A DNA stretch of 64,000 bases from Helicobacter sp. (GTDB lineage Bacteria; Campylobacterota; Campylobacteria; Campylobacterales; Helicobacteraceae). The stretch covers positions 1 through 64,000 of the forward strand of contig NZ_JALEIK010000016.1 of NCBI RefSeq assembly GCF_022770205.1, read 5' to 3'. Below, piece by piece: positions 1-9,702 of this stretch (positions within the stretch are counted from its first letter, which is position 1; each line of letters starts with the position of its first letter). Below the pieces are notes generated by a model. That model saw only the letters and a program-made list of their open reading frames with translations, was not told where the DNA came from and did no database searches. A program made the translations under genes and the position numbers.

Positions 1-3000
1 GGTGAAGAATCTACTCCTACTCTTACTACTTTCTTTGACAACCAAAAAGGAGGTTTAATCTCTGGCGGAACAATCACATTAAATAATTTAAATAAATTTA
101 CCAATGCAGGCACAATGCATAAAACCAATATCACATTAAATGAAAATCAAAGTGTGGAATCTTTCATTAACTCTGGAACATTCTCTGGTGCAACAATCGC
201 AGCAAACGGTTTAAATGCAAAAATCAAAGATTTCACAAACTCTGGCTTAATCAATGCAGGAACCATTACAGATAGAATCACTACCTTTAAAAACTCTGGC
301 ACAATTAGTGGCTCTTCCATCTCTTTTAATGGCTCTACATTTAACAATGAAAAAACAGGTTTAATTGCTAGTGGAACACTCACAATAAGCAATGCTGATG
401 TTACCAATGCAGGTGTGATTAAAGATACTAAATTCACAGGCACAAACATTAAAACTTTCACAAACGAAGGCACAATTCAAGCTCAACAAAATAATAATAA
501 TAAAGGAAGCTTGATTGTTACTGCGACAGATTTTACAAACAAAGGATTGATTGATATCCATAGCGGAGGAGGAGCTACTCTTTCAATCACAGCAGATACC
601 TTCAAAAATGAAAATGGCACGATTAAAGTGACTAATAGCGATGACAAGGGATTAACAATCATTGCGAAAAAAGGATTTGACAACGTTGCTGGAATCATTG
701 CAACAAGTGGAAATGGCTCTTCAATTGGCTCTATCACTCTACAAAACGCAGACGATCCAATAAAAGCGGATTTTACAGCTAGCAACTCTGGAACAATCCA
801 AGTGAAGCAAATCCTAGTGAATAATACCATTGCATCTTTCACAAACTCTGGCTTAATCTCAGGTGGAGCAATTTCAGGTGGATCTCTTGGCGCAAATAAT
901 ATGATAACTGCGGGCATTAAAACTTTCACAAATGAAGCAGATGGTGCAATCAAAAGCGTAACAATTGGCAAGGGTTTAACCATCTCTAGCTTTAGTAACG
1001 TAGGAAGCATTACAAGCTCTACACTCTCACTTGGCGACACTGCAAGGAATCCTTCTGCGACATTCTCAAACTCTGGCTTAATCAATAAAGGAACCATTGA
1101 AGTTAGTGGCGTGCTAACAACTTTTACAAACTCTGGAACAATCCGAGGCACTGAAATTAGTGGCGGAGGAAACATTCAAGAGTTAACAAACTCTGGCTCT
1201 ATGGACTTTAAAGCAAGCAACATCCAAGTTGGAAAACTTAGCAACACTGCTGGTATCTTTACACTATCTGGCACTGGCACTTTAAATATCCAAGATGCTT
1301 TTGACAATGCAGAAGGTGCGCAACTAACAACTAATAGCGCTAATGGTGGTAAAGAAACCATTGATTTAGGTAATGCTCGATTAGCAAAAGCAGTTGTGTC
1401 TAAAACAACCTTTAACAACGAAGGAATTATTGCAGGCAATACTAAGCTTGAAATCACAACAAAGAATGGTTGGGCAAAAACCTTTACAAACTCTGGCTTG
1501 ATTGAAAAAGTAACATTAACAAGTGGAAGCTCTACAAATGGTATTGTAACCTTCACAAACTCTGGAACAATTGATAATGCGACAATTACTACGAATTTTG
1601 TGAATTTCAATAACACAGAAAAAGGCTCCATTGAATTAGGTGAGAATTCAGTAATCAATCTTTTAGGTGCAGTGGATAAAACAGCAAGCTTTAACAATGC
1701 AGGAACAATTGCACTCAACGGATCTGCTATCAAAGTTTCTGAAGGCACAAAAGCAACCATTATCAACACAGGAACGATTGACTTAGGAATCAAGGCTGGC
1801 ACTGGTGCGCATTTTGATGTAACAGATGCAAAAACACAAGATGCAATCGTGGTTAAAGAATGGCATTTGTCTAATCTTACAAGTGCAGATGTTTATAACA
1901 ATAAATCAACTTCAGATGGCACGGATAAAATCATTGTCAAAGGATTTAATAATGGAGTAAATCAAAGTCTAAGATTTGAAAACGCTTCCATTGTGATTGA
2001 TCCTACTAAGAATCCTAATATGGCAATAGGCGAAGCCTTTAGACTTGATCAAATCGTTGTTGATGAGAGTGGTGCTGCTGTGCAAGAGCTTAAAGGTGAT
2101 GTTTATGATAAGGTTGCTGCTGCGCAAAAAGCAGGCACAACAGATCCAAGACTTGTAACCATTAATAGCGTAACTTCTACTGATCCTGTTTTTGTCGTTA
2201 CTGGAGTGGATGCTTATAGCGGTAAGGAAAATAAAAAAGTAGGCGAGGAAGAAGGTGAAGGCAAAGTTGTTGCAGGAGATGGAATCATTGATAGCTTCCA
2301 AATCGGTGTGAATGCTGCTAATGGTGCTGGTGCGGTTGCAACACAAGGTGCAGTGAGCGCAAATATCACAAGAAGTGCATTTGTAGGTAGCGTTGTGGGC
2401 AATGCTGTGAATACTGCTTTAGCAACACTAGGCGGTGCTAGAGTGAGCTATAATGATGAGGATGTAGATTTTAGCAAGTTAGAAAAATATGCACAAGTTG
2501 GCTCTGATGTTACAGATAGAACTTACGCAAAAGATTCTACAATCTTTATAATGCCATATTACAGAAGCTCAAGCGTAGATTTACCAACAAATCAAAGCTT
2601 AGATGGCGACACTTATGGTTTAATCGGTGGAGTCCAAAAAGGTTTAGGCAATGCGGGCATTCTTGGCTTCTTCTTAGGCTATGAAAGGACAAGTGCTAGT
2701 GCTACAAATTTAGATCAAGACGATAACACATTCTTTGCTGGGGTGAACTACTACAAAACATTGGGTGGAACATCTACTTATGATTACTATGCAAAAGGAA
2801 TGTTAAGATTCTCTAGCACATCAAGCGACATTACGCAAAAAATGATAAATGGCGACACAAAAAGAAGCCCGGACTCTACAAGCTATGGTGTAGAAGCAGG
2901 TGTTGGCGTGAATTTCTATCAAGATATCCACACTATCACTCCTGAAGTTGGCTTAAGCTTTGATAGAGTGAGCGTTGATGGTCTAAATAGCGCAGGCGTC

Positions 3001-3318
3001 CAATCTTTTGATAACGATATTAATCTCATTGTTGGTAAAGTAGGGCTAAATTGGTTAGCACAATTTACAGATACAGTTAGCACTAACTTTGGGGTAGGTA
3101 TCAGATACAATTTCAAAGATTCCTTTGATGCAAGGGTAAAAATTAATGAAACAACATACAACACAAAAAGTGAGCTAGATAGTTTCTACTATTACTTAAA
3201 TGCAGGTGTTAATTTCGCTCTTACACCAAATTGGGAATTATCATTCCTATACAATGGTGATTTCTCAAGCAACACAGCATCACATAGTGGATTTGTAAAA
3301 TTAGGTTATTGGTGGTAA
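1..3318 (+). CDS. Autotransporter adhesin, 3-prime part (N-terminus outside window)
   Basis: The reading frame is open from base 1, so the first 1105 or more codons shown are the C-terminal part of a larger secreted protein; the signal peptide is missing. About 770 residues form a passenger rich in Asn, Ser, Gly and Thr, with at least 18 copies of a motif like FTNSGTI/FTNSGLI/FNNEGII at irregular 20-50 residue spacing, which is typical of a beta-helix stalk. A short acidic linker (about residue 745) leads to a C-terminal domain of roughly 280 residues with alternating aromatic strands ending in Tyr-Trp-Trp, as expected for a type V beta-barrel that inserts in the outer membrane. Expected role is surface adhesion or cell-cell contact; the ligand cannot be read from sequence. 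A strong terminator follows. Confidence 0.85.
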   Translation, partial: GEESTPTLTTFFDNQKGGLISGGTITLNNLNKFTNAGTMHKTNITLNENQSVESFINSGTFSGATIAANGLNAKIKDFTNSGLINAGTITDRITTFKNSGTISGSSISFNGSTFNNEKTGLIASGTLTISNADVTNAGVIKDTKFTGTNIKTFTNEGTIQAQQNNNNKGSLIVTATDFTNKGLIDIHSGGGATLSITADTFKNENGTIKVTNSDDKGLTIIAKKGFDNVAGIIATSGNGSSIGSITLQNADDPIKADFTASNSGTIQVKQILVNNTIASFTNSGLISGGAISGGSLGANNMITAGIKTFTNEADGAIKSVTIGKGLTISSFSNVGSITSSTLSLGDTARNPSATFSNSGLINKGTIEVSGVLTTFTNSGTIRGTEISGGGNIQELTNSGSMDFKASNIQVGKLSNTAGIFTLSGTGTLNIQDAFDNAEGAQLTTNSANGGKETIDLGNARLAKAVVSKTTFNNEGIIAGNTKLEITTKNGWAKTFTNSGLIEKVTLTSGSSTNGIVTFTNSGTIDNATITTNFVNFNNTEKGSIELGENSVINLLGAVDKTASFNNAGTIALNGSAIKVSEGTKATIINTGTIDLGIKAGTGAHFDVTDAKTQDAIVVKEWHLSNLTSADVYNNKSTSDGTDKIIVKGFNNGVNQSLRFENASIVIDPTKNPNMAIGEAFRLDQIVVDESGAAVQELKGDVYDKVAAAQKAGTTDPRLVTINSVTSTDPVFVVTGVDAYSGKENKKVGEEEGEGKVVAGDGIIDSFQIGVNAANGAGAVATQGAVSANITRSAFVGSVVGNAVNTALATLGGARVSYNDEDVDFSKLEKYAQVGSDVTDRTYAKDSTIFIMPYYRSSSVDLPTNQSLDGDTYGLIGGVQKGLGNAGILGFFLGYERTSASATNLDQDDNTFFAGVNYYKTLGGTSTYDYYAKGMLRFSSTSSDITQKMINGDTKRSPDSTSYGVEAGVGVNFYQDIHTITPEVGLSFDRVSVDGLNSAGVQSFDNDINLIVGKVGLNWLAQFTDTVSTNFGVGIRYNFKDSFDARVKINETTYNTKSELDSFYYYLNAGVNFALTPNWELSFLYNGDFSSNTASHSGFVKLGYWW
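235..1569 (+). repeat. Intragenic repeats coding the NSG motif
   Basis: Short near-identical DNA copies encode the passenger repeats. Examples of ACAAACTCTGGCTT are at 235, 841 and 1486 (variant at 1066), and of ACAAACTCTGGAACA at 1126 and 1555. Identity at DNA level, not just protein level, suggests the repeats can recombine and change passenger length. Confidence 0.75.
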
Positions 3319-3391
3319 GAATCTTAGAGCTTAGGCTCTAGGATGCTTACTAAATGTATTGATTCATTATTTTCTCTATTATCTCCAATAT

Positions 3392-3424
3392 CCCCAAGTT
3401 AGATTCTAACTTGGGGATTTTATT
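3392..3424 (+). terminator. Rho-independent terminator after the autotransporter
   Basis: CCCCAAGTTA and TAACTTGGGG form a perfect 10-bp stem with a 5-base loop, followed directly by an AT/T-rich run. It lies 73 bases after the autotransporter stop codon. Confidence 0.85.
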
Positions 3425-3654
3425 TTCTCCATTTTTCTTAATGCTAGACTAAAATTTGCTAAACACATTGTATCGCATTTGCTTGCTTTTGACTCCACTT
3501 AAGGCGGAGCGTTTTCTTTTAGATTCCATTTGTGAAAATTGATTCGTTTGCTTTTTATTTCACTTCACTTTCACTTATTGCTTAAAATTATTTGTAACAC
3601 ACGCCAAGTCTGTTGTGTTAAATTAGTAAAATGCGCTGGGGCTTCTCACTCCAC
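3425..3654. other. Non-coding gap between convergent genes
   Basis: AT-rich spacer between the autotransporter terminator and the uvrA stop codon. I see only weak hairpins (for example AACACA/TGTGTT at 3596-3619) and one copy of the window-wide motif (GATTCCA near 3524). No ORF, tRNA or repeat is evident. Confidence 0.6.
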
Positions 3655-6495
3655 TTAGTGTGATGGTGTTGTTTGGATTTTTAATTCTTTTGCTAGGAAT
3701 TTTCCTGTGTGGCTACCTGTTTTTTTATGCCTTTTAGCAACTCTCTCTGGTGTGCCGCTATCTACCACTAAACCGCCTTTGCTCCCACCTTCTGGTCCAA
3801 TATCTATGATAAAATCAGCATTTTTTATCATATCTAAATTGTGTTCAATCACAATCACGCTATTGCCTAAATCCGTCAAATGGTGCAACACACGCACAAG
3901 CCTATCCACATCGGCAAAATGTAAGCCTGTGGTTGGTTCATCTAAGATGTAAAGCGTTTTGCCTGTGTCTTTGCGACTAAGTTCTTTTGCAAGCTTAATT
4001 CTCTGGGCTTCTCCGCCACTTAGTGTAATGGCGTTTTGTCCTAGTGTGATATAACCTAAACCTACATCTTGAAGGGTTTTTAGTTTTTGGTAGATTTTTG
4101 GAATCTTAGCAAAAAACTCACAAGCTTCATCAACGCTTAAAGCAAGCACTTCAGCGATATTTTTGCCTTTATAAACAATTTCTAGGGTTTGTGCGTTATA
4201 GCGCGTGCCATTACACGCATCGCATTTGACTAAAATATCAGGCAGAAAGTGCATTTCTATCTTTATCTCCCCTTCACCCATACACTTTTCACAACGCCCA
4301 CCCTTAACATTAAAGCTAAAGCGACTGATTCCATAATTTCTAATTTGCGCTTCCTTAGTTTGCGCAAAGATGTTTCTAATCTCATCCATTGCGCCTGTGT
4401 AAGTTGCTGGGTTTGAGCGCGGAGTGCGTCCTATTGGGCTTTGATCAAGGTAAATCACTTTATCTAGCTTTTCTAAGCCTAGAATTTCTACTCCATCTAT
4501 TTTTTTAACCTTTTTGCTATGATTAAGTAGCTCTTGTGCGACTGGAAGTAGGGTTTGTAAAATTAAAGAGCTTTTGCCACTGCCACTTACACCTGTGATA
4601 CAGACAAAATTTTTTAAAGGAATCTTCACACTTAGATTGTGGATATTGTTAATATTCACATTGCAAATTTCAATCCATTCTTCTTGCTTCCTTCGCACAA
4701 AATATTCAATCTTTTTTTCTCCATTTAAATATTGCGCGGTTTGTGTTTTACTCTTTAAAAGCTGTGTGAGATTCCCACTAAAAACAACTTCTCCGCCAAA
4801 CTTTCCTGCTCCTGGTCCAATATCTACAATGAAATCGGCGTGTTCAATGGTTTCTTTATCGTGTTCTACAACGATGACGGAATTTCCTTTTTGTTGCAAG
4901 CTTCTTAGGGTTTTAATGAGCTTCAAGGTGTCTCTCTCGTGAAGTCCAATGCTAGGCTCATCTAACACATACATTACTCCTGTAAGTCCGCTACCAATTT
5001 GACTTGCGATTCTAATGCGCTGAGACTCCCCACCGCTAATGCTTCTTGCATCGCGCCCTAAGCTTAAATACCCTAAGCCCACATCATAAAGGAAGTATAA
5101 ACGCTCGCAAATCTCTTTTAAAATCGGCTCTGCTATCATTTTTTCTTGTGTGTTTAAATGCGTGAAGTTTTTGGAGTTTGCAAAGAATCTATAGCATTCT
5201 TCAATGGGTAAATCTAGCAAATTTCCGATGTTTTTATTGCAGACTTTAACAGCTAGGCTTTGTGGAAGTAAGCGGTGTCCATTGCAGGATTCGCAAGTCT
5301 TCTCACTCATATAATCGCTTAAATCTTTATTATCCTTAAACATATCATAAGCAATGGCAATTACGCCTGCAAAAGGGCGTTTAAGCATTGTTCCCTTCCA
5401 TTTAAATGCTAAGGCATCATTGCTGCCATAGAGAATAAGTTTTTTTGTGTGCTCTTCTAAGTCTTCAAATGTTGCTTTAGGGTTAATTGCATTTGCAAGG
5501 CAAAAGGAGCGGAATAGCTCGTTGTAGTAGCTTTTATTAAAGCCATAAAAGATTTTGATTCCACCTTCTGCTAAAGGAAGGTTTTTATCGAGCACTTTTT
5601 TTGTGTCAATGGTGTAGCGGATTCCTAAGCCATCGCATTTTGGGCAAGCACCTTTGGGGGAGTTAAACGAAAAGCTAAGGGGTTCTAGGGGAGTGAAAGA
5701 AACCTTGCAATCAAAGCAGGCTAAATGCTCGCTAAAATGGATAAGCTTAGACTTTTCTTCGCTTAGAATTTCAATTTCTACTTCTCCATAGGATTCCTTT
5801 AAGGCTTTTTCAATGGCTTCTGCGATTCTTTCTTTATTATCAGTTTTGACTACAATGCGATCAATCACAACTTTAATCGTGTGTTTTTTTGTTTTGGCAA
5901 GTTTGATTTCTTCGTCTAAGCGCACTAAAACACCATTGATTTGTGCCCGCACATAGCCTTTTTGACGCAAGGATTCTAATTTGTCTTGGAAACTTCCCTT
6001 TTTGTCGCGGATTATTGGAGATAGGATTAGAATTTTAGAATCCTCTTTGATTTTTAGCACTTCTGCAATAATATCGCTTGCGTGCATTTGGGAAATAGGC
6101 TTGCCACATAAATGGCAGTGTTGCACACCAATGCGTGCAAAGAGTAGGCGGAAGTAGTCATAAATCTCTGTGATTGTGCCAACGGTGGAGCGGGGATTTT
6201 TGCTTGTTGTTTTTTGATCAATAGCAATGGCAGGCGTTAAACCTTCAATTTTATCCACATCAGGTTTGCCAATCTTGTCTAAAAACTGCCTAGCATAGCT
6301 TGAAAGTGATTCTATGTAGCGGCGTTGCCCTTCTGCATAGAGTGTATCAAAGGCTAGCGTGCTTTTGCCGCTTCCACTAAGCCCCGTTAGCACAACAAGT
6401 TTATTTTTAGGAATGCTTAGGCTGATATTTTTAAGATTATTTTCTTTGGCATTTGTGATGATGATGTGGTTTAGCGGAGAGTCCGGAGAATTCAA
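3655..6495 (-). CDS. uvrA: Excinuclease ABC subunit A
   Basis: UvrA is the damage-recognising ATPase of nucleotide excision repair and works as a dimer that loads UvrB on distorted DNA. The 946 residues match the family length. Two ABC ATPase halves are visible: Walker A GLSGSGKST at residues 38-46 and GVSGSGKSS in the second half, each with an ISGGE or LSGGE signature, and Cys-rich zinc modules such as CHLCGKP, CPKCDGLG and CEKCMGEGE. The start is a TTG at 6495, preceded by AAAGG at good spacing; no better ATG lies upstream. The gene is transcribed divergently from the aminotransferase at 6600. Confidence 0.97.
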   Translation of the reverse strand: MNSPDSPLNHIIITNAKENNLKNISLSIPKNKLVVLTGLSGSGKSTLAFDTLYAEGQRRYIESLSSYARQFLDKIGKPDVDKIEGLTPAIAIDQKTTSKNPRSTVGTITEIYDYFRLLFARIGVQHCHLCGKPISQMHASDIIAEVLKIKEDSKILILSPIIRDKKGSFQDKLESLRQKGYVRAQINGVLVRLDEEIKLAKTKKHTIKVVIDRIVVKTDNKERIAEAIEKALKESYGEVEIEILSEEKSKLIHFSEHLACFDCKVSFTPLEPLSFSFNSPKGACPKCDGLGIRYTIDTKKVLDKNLPLAEGGIKIFYGFNKSYYNELFRSFCLANAINPKATFEDLEEHTKKLILYGSNDALAFKWKGTMLKRPFAGVIAIAYDMFKDNKDLSDYMSEKTCESCNGHRLLPQSLAVKVCNKNIGNLLDLPIEECYRFFANSKNFTHLNTQEKMIAEPILKEICERLYFLYDVGLGYLSLGRDARSISGGESQRIRIASQIGSGLTGVMYVLDEPSIGLHERDTLKLIKTLRSLQQKGNSVIVVEHDKETIEHADFIVDIGPGAGKFGGEVVFSGNLTQLLKSKTQTAQYLNGEKKIEYFVRRKQEEWIEICNVNINNIHNLSVKIPLKNFVCITGVSGSGKSSLILQTLLPVAQELLNHSKKVKKIDGVEILGLEKLDKVIYLDQSPIGRTPRSNPATYTGAMDEIRNIFAQTKEAQIRNYGISRFSFNVKGGRCEKCMGEGEIKIEMHFLPDILVKCDACNGTRYNAQTLEIVYKGKNIAEVLALSVDEACEFFAKIPKIYQKLKTLQDVGLGYITLGQNAITLSGGEAQRIKLAKELSRKDTGKTLYILDEPTTGLHFADVDRLVRVLHHLTDLGNSVIVIEHNLDMIKNADFIIDIGPEGGSKGGLVVDSGTPERVAKRHKKTGSHTGKFLAKELKIQTTPSH

Positions 6496-6564
6496 AGTTA
6501 GCCTTTAAAGTAAAATAAACTGGCAATTATAACAAACTTAATAAGAAGTTAGTTAAACTTGCGA

Positions 6565-6570
6565 TATAAT
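6565..6570 (+). promoter_or_regulatory. Putative -10 box for the aminotransferase/epimerase pair
   Basis: A perfect TATAAT lies 30 bases upstream of the ATG at 6600, followed by TTAAGGAAG as ribosome-binding site. Epsilonproteobacterial sigma-70 promoters are known to rely mainly on the -10 box, so no -35 is expected. Confidence 0.5.
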
Positions 6571-6599
6571 TAGTAAAAATTTATTTTAAGGAAGTTTTT

Positions 6600-7712
6600 A
6601 TGTTGCTTTTTACTCCGGGTCCAACACCTGTTCCAGAATTTGTCCGTGTAGCGATGAGTGAGCCTACCATTCACCACCGCACGCCTGAGTTTGAAGAGAT
6701 TTTTGCTAAAACGCGTATATTATTAAAAGATGTGATTGGTTTGCCTGAAGTGCTAATGCTTGCAAGCTCTGGTAGTGGAGCAATGGAAGCTTGTGTAACT
6801 TCTTTGTGTGCAAAAAAACTCTTAAGCGTTAATAGCGGAAAGTTTGGGGAGAGATTTGGCAAGATTGCTAAGGCTTATGGGATTCCTAATGTTGAAATTA
6901 AGAATCCTTGGGATATTCCTGCAAGTTTAGAGCAAGTGATGGATGCGCTCAAAGCAAATCCGGATATTGATGCGTTTTGCATTCAAGTGTGTGAGAGTGC
7001 TGGGGGCTTAAGGCATTCTTATGAAGTGCTTGCAAGGGCGGTTAAAGAGCATAATCCTGAGATTATGGTCATCGTTGATGGGATTACTGCATTAGGGGTA
7101 GAAGAGCTAGATGTCAGTTGTGTAGATGCACTTATTGGTGGTTCGCAAAAGGCTTTTATGCTCCCTCCGGGACTTAGTCTTATTGGACTTAGTCAAAAAG
7201 CAGTGGAAAAAATCCAAGAGCGCGATGTGGGATTTTATTTTAATCTCAAAACAGAATTAAAAAATCAGGATAAAAACACAACAGCTTGGACTGCGCCAAC
7301 AACTCTTATTATTGGGCTTTATGCGTTTTTAGAAAGAGCAAAAGAGATGGGCTATGCTACCATTTACCATCAAGTTAGGGCGCGCTCTATGGCGTGTGAT
7401 GCTGCAATGGAGGGGATAGAGCTTAAGATTTATCCAACAATGCCAGCTTTAAGTATGACTTGTGTGCACCATACACAAAGCGATGCGCTTAGAAAAGTGC
7501 TAAAAGAGAATTATGGCGTTAATATTGCTGGTGGGCAGGATGATTTAAAGGGTAAGATTTTTAGGATTAATCATATGGGAATGATTCCTGTTAGTGAGAT
7601 TTCGTGGGTTGTCAATGCGGTGGAATTAAGTCTGGATGTGCTTGGGATTCGTAAGTTTAATGGGCTTGCTAATCAAATTTTTGTAGAACAATATTTTAAA
7701 GTCTTAAAGTAA
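6600..7712 (+). CDS. Class V aminotransferase (alanine/serine-glyoxylate aminotransferase-like)
   Basis: A PLP-dependent aminotransferase of 370 residues. The N-terminus [11 protein letters not shown] is the hallmark start of the alanine-glyoxylate/serine-pyruvate subgroup, and the probable Schiff-base lysine is K184 in [15 protein letters not shown] (about 56-63) would bind the cofactor phosphate, and IVDGITALG (about 158-166) contains the ring-contacting Asp. Substrate is uncertain; relatives are annotated as serine-glyoxylate aminotransferase, phosphoserine aminotransferase-like or hydrogenase small subunit by old transfer. The epimerase starts 5 bases downstream, so the two are probably co-transcribed. 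Confidence 0.85.
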   Translation: MLLFTPGPTPVPEFVRVAMSEPTIHHRTPEFEEIFAKTRILLKDVIGLPEVLMLASSGSGAMEACVTSLCAKKLLSVNSGKFGERFGKIAKAYGIPNVEIKNPWDIPASLEQVMDALKANPDIDAFCIQVCESAGGLRHSYEVLARAVKEHNPEIMVIVDGITALGVEELDVSCVDALIGGSQKAFMLPPGLSLIGLSQKAVEKIQERDVGFYFNLKTELKNQDKNTTAWTAPTTLIIGLYAFLERAKEMGYATIYHQVRARSMACDAAMEGIELKIYPTMPALSMTCVHHTQSDALRKVLKENYGVNIAGGQDDLKGKIFRINHMGMIPVSEISWVVNAVELSLDVLGIRKFNGLANQIFVEQYFKVLK

Positions 7713-7717
7713 TAGGA

Positions 7718-8770
7718 ATGAAAATTTTAGTCACAGGAGTGGCGGGGTTTATTGGGGCGTTTCTTGCTAAGAAGTTGCTAGAGCGCGGAGATGAAGTTGT
7801 AGGGCTTGATTGCATTAATGCTTATTATGATGTTCGCCTTAAATATGGGCGTTTAGAAAATGCAGGGATTGCGCAAAATGCGATTGCCTATAATGCGTTG
7901 GCGCAGAGTGTAAAATATCCTAATTATCATTTTATTAAGTTAAACTTAGAAGATAAAGAGAATCTTTTTGAACTTTTTGAAAATGAGAAATTTGATAAAG
8001 TGTGTAATCTCGCTGCACAAGCGGGTGTGCGGTATTCTTTAGTGAATCCTTATGCGTATGTGGAAAGTAATATTGTGGGATTTGTGAATATCCTAGAAGC
8101 GTGCAGACACCATAATATCAAGCATTTAGCCTATGCGTCAAGCTCTTCTGTGTATGGATTAAATGAAAATATGCCCTTTAGTACAAGCGATAATGTGGAT
8201 CATCCTATTAGTTTATATGCTGCTAGTAAAAAGAGTAATGAGTTGATGGCGCACACTTATTCTTATCTTTTTGGATTGCCCACAACAGGATTGCGCTTTT
8301 TTACGGCTTATGGTCCTTGGGGGCGTCCGGATATGGCGTTATTTTTATTCACAAAAGCGATTTTGGAAGGCAAGCCCATTGCTGTGTTTAATCACGGAGA
8401 AATGCTAAGGGATTTTACTTATATTGATGATATTATAGAAGGTGTTGTGCGTGTGATTGATAATCCTGCAGAGCCAAATGTGCATTGGAGCGGAAAGACT
8501 CCAACTCCCAATAGCTCTAAGGCTCCTTATAAAATCTATAACATTGGCAATAATAATCCCGTGCGACTAATGGATTTTATTGAAGCAATTGAAAAAGAGC
8601 TAGGCATAAAAGCGCGAAAAAATATGCTTCCACTTCAGCCTGGAGATGTGCTAGCAACTTATGCGGATGTTGATGATTTTGTGCATACACTAGGATATAA
8701 ACCAAAGACTAGCATACAAGAAGGGATTAGAAATTTTGTGGCGTGGTATAGGGAGTTTTTTCAAGTTTAG
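7718..8770 (+). CDS. NAD-dependent epimerase, probable UDP-glucuronate 4-epimerase
   Basis: An extended short-chain dehydrogenase of 350 residues. The Rossmann motif GVAGFIG is at residues 7-13, the catalytic Ser region ASSSSVYG at about 140-147 and the YxxxK pair at Y167/K171. The long insert after the first helix, the [15 protein letters not shown] stretch and the RDFTYIDDI motif fit the UDP-glucuronate 4-epimerase group (CapI/LspL-like) rather than GalE. The product, UDP-galacturonate, would feed capsule or lipopolysaccharide synthesis. It follows the aminotransferase by 5 bases with AGG just before the ATG. Confidence 0.85.
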   Translation: MKILVTGVAGFIGAFLAKKLLERGDEVVGLDCINAYYDVRLKYGRLENAGIAQNAIAYNALAQSVKYPNYHFIKLNLEDKENLFELFENEKFDKVCNLAAQAGVRYSLVNPYAYVESNIVGFVNILEACRHHNIKHLAYASSSSVYGLNENMPFSTSDNVDHPISLYAASKKSNELMAHTYSYLFGLPTTGLRFFTAYGPWGRPDMALFLFTKAILEGKPIAVFNHGEMLRDFTYIDDIIEGVVRVIDNPAEPNVHWSGKTPTPNSSKAPYKIYNIGNNNPVRLMDFIEAIEKELGIKARKNMLPLQPGDVLATYADVDDFVHTLGYKPKTSIQEGIRNFVAWYREFFQV

Positions 8771-8891
8771 GATTCCACTTCTAGGGTATTTTGCAAAGAC
8801 TTCAGAATGAAGGCGAGTAACTAAAATTTCAAAAGGGGAAATGCAAGCATTTAAATTTTAAAAGCAATAAGGAGAGTTGGAATCTAAAATG

Positions 8892-9191
8892 CTAAATCTC
8901 TAAAAAGCTTTCTAAAAGTGTGTGGTGCAACACAGGTGTGAACTCTAAAATTTGGTAAGTTGCAGCATTGTTTTGTGCATAAGGGTCGTGCTTGAAGAAT
9001 TCTTCTGCACATTCTTTAGAGTCAAATTTTCCAATGACGATTCCACCTGTTTTTGGGTTTTGTGGTCCGCTAGCTAGTAGATATCCGCTTTCATAGCCCT
9101 TGCTTAAAAATGCGCGATGCTGCGATAGGATTTCTTCAATAGCATTGAGCGGTTTTGTATAAGCGATTAAAATTACAAATAAATTTTTCAT
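8892..9191 (-). CDS. YciI family protein
   Basis: A 99-residue protein of the YciI/DGPF-like alpha-beta fold. The pattern of an N-terminal strand, then HRAFL, then YLLASGPQ and a later GGIVIGKF strand is typical; the family has a conserved His-Asp pair (H in HRAFL and D in KHDPY here) thought to be an active site, but the reaction is unknown. I chose the ATG at 9191 with AAAGGCAGAG upstream; a start at 9215 would overlap the HIT stop as ATGTGA and add eight charged residues. It follows the HIT gene and is probably co-transcribed. Confidence 0.8.
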   Translation of the reverse strand: MKNLFVILIAYTKPLNAIEEILSQHRAFLSKGYESGYLLASGPQNPKTGGIVIGKFDSKECAEEFFKHDPYAQNNAATYQILEFTPVLHHTLLESFLEI

Positions 9192-9211
9192 TCTCTGCCT
9201 TTGTTTAGGAA

Positions 9212-9592
9212 TCACATTCCCTTTTTCGCTTCTTCTAGGCGTTCTTTTTCAGAAACATTTTGCGCTAAATTATCCCAGCGCAATTTTGCACCGCCTAGGA
9301 TGTGGAAGTGTAAATAAGGAATCTCTTGTCCGCCGTCAATTCCTACATTGCTAACAATGCGATAACCACTTTTATCAAGCCCTAAGACTCTAGCAACTTC
9401 TTGGATAAAACTTGTTAATCCTGCCATTTCTTGTGGGTTTAGCTCTTGAAAATCTTTTGCAAATTTTTTGGGGATTGCTAAAACATGGATGGGAGCTTTT
9501 GGTGCAATGTCGTGGAATGCTAAAAAATCATCGTTTTCTAACACTTTATTGCAGGGGAGTTCGCCTTTAAGAATTTTCTCAAATACACTCAT
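9212..9592 (-). CDS. HIT family nucleotide-binding hydrolase
   Basis: Histidine-triad protein of the HINT/PKCI branch, about 126 residues from the ATG at 9592. The HxHxH active-site motif is seen as LHFHILGG, with the upstream VSNVGIDGGQEIPYLHFH block typical of adenosine 5-prime phosphoramidases. An upstream reading-frame extension to 9703 has no family similarity and would run into the pheS promoter, so I reject it. H. pylori has the same HIT gene beside pheS. The role in bacteria is poorly defined. Confidence 0.93.
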   Translation of the reverse strand: MSVFEKILKGELPCNKVLENDDFLAFHDIAPKAPIHVLAIPKKFAKDFQELNPQEMAGLTSFIQEVARVLGLDKSGYRIVSNVGIDGGQEIPYLHFHILGGAKLRWDNLAQNVSEKERLEEAKKGM

Positions 9593-9667
9593 TGTTTTGC
9601 CTTTTTTATGGATTAGAATTTTCTGTAATTTTACCGAAATATTAAGCAAAGTAAAAATATTTTTTAA

Positions 9668-9673
9668 TACAAT
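9668..9673 (+). promoter_or_regulatory. Putative -10 box for the pheS operon
   Basis: TACAAT followed 30 bases later by the pheS ATG at 9703; AGCAGG serves as ribosome-binding site. This would head the long pheS-pheT-aroA-ispH run. Confidence 0.35.
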
Positions 9674-9702
9674 CTCATTATTATTTTGTGAGCAGGAAAA
9701 CA

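Noticed and set aside
483-1802. Long open frames on the minus strand opposite the autotransporter
   Set aside because: They mirror the repeat composition of the coding strand, have low complexity and no ribosome-binding sites or recognisable domains.
8771-8891. Possible small gene or RNA between the epimerase and YciI
   Set aside because: Only two copies of the TGGAATC motif and AT-rich sequence; no frame with a start and ribosome-binding site.
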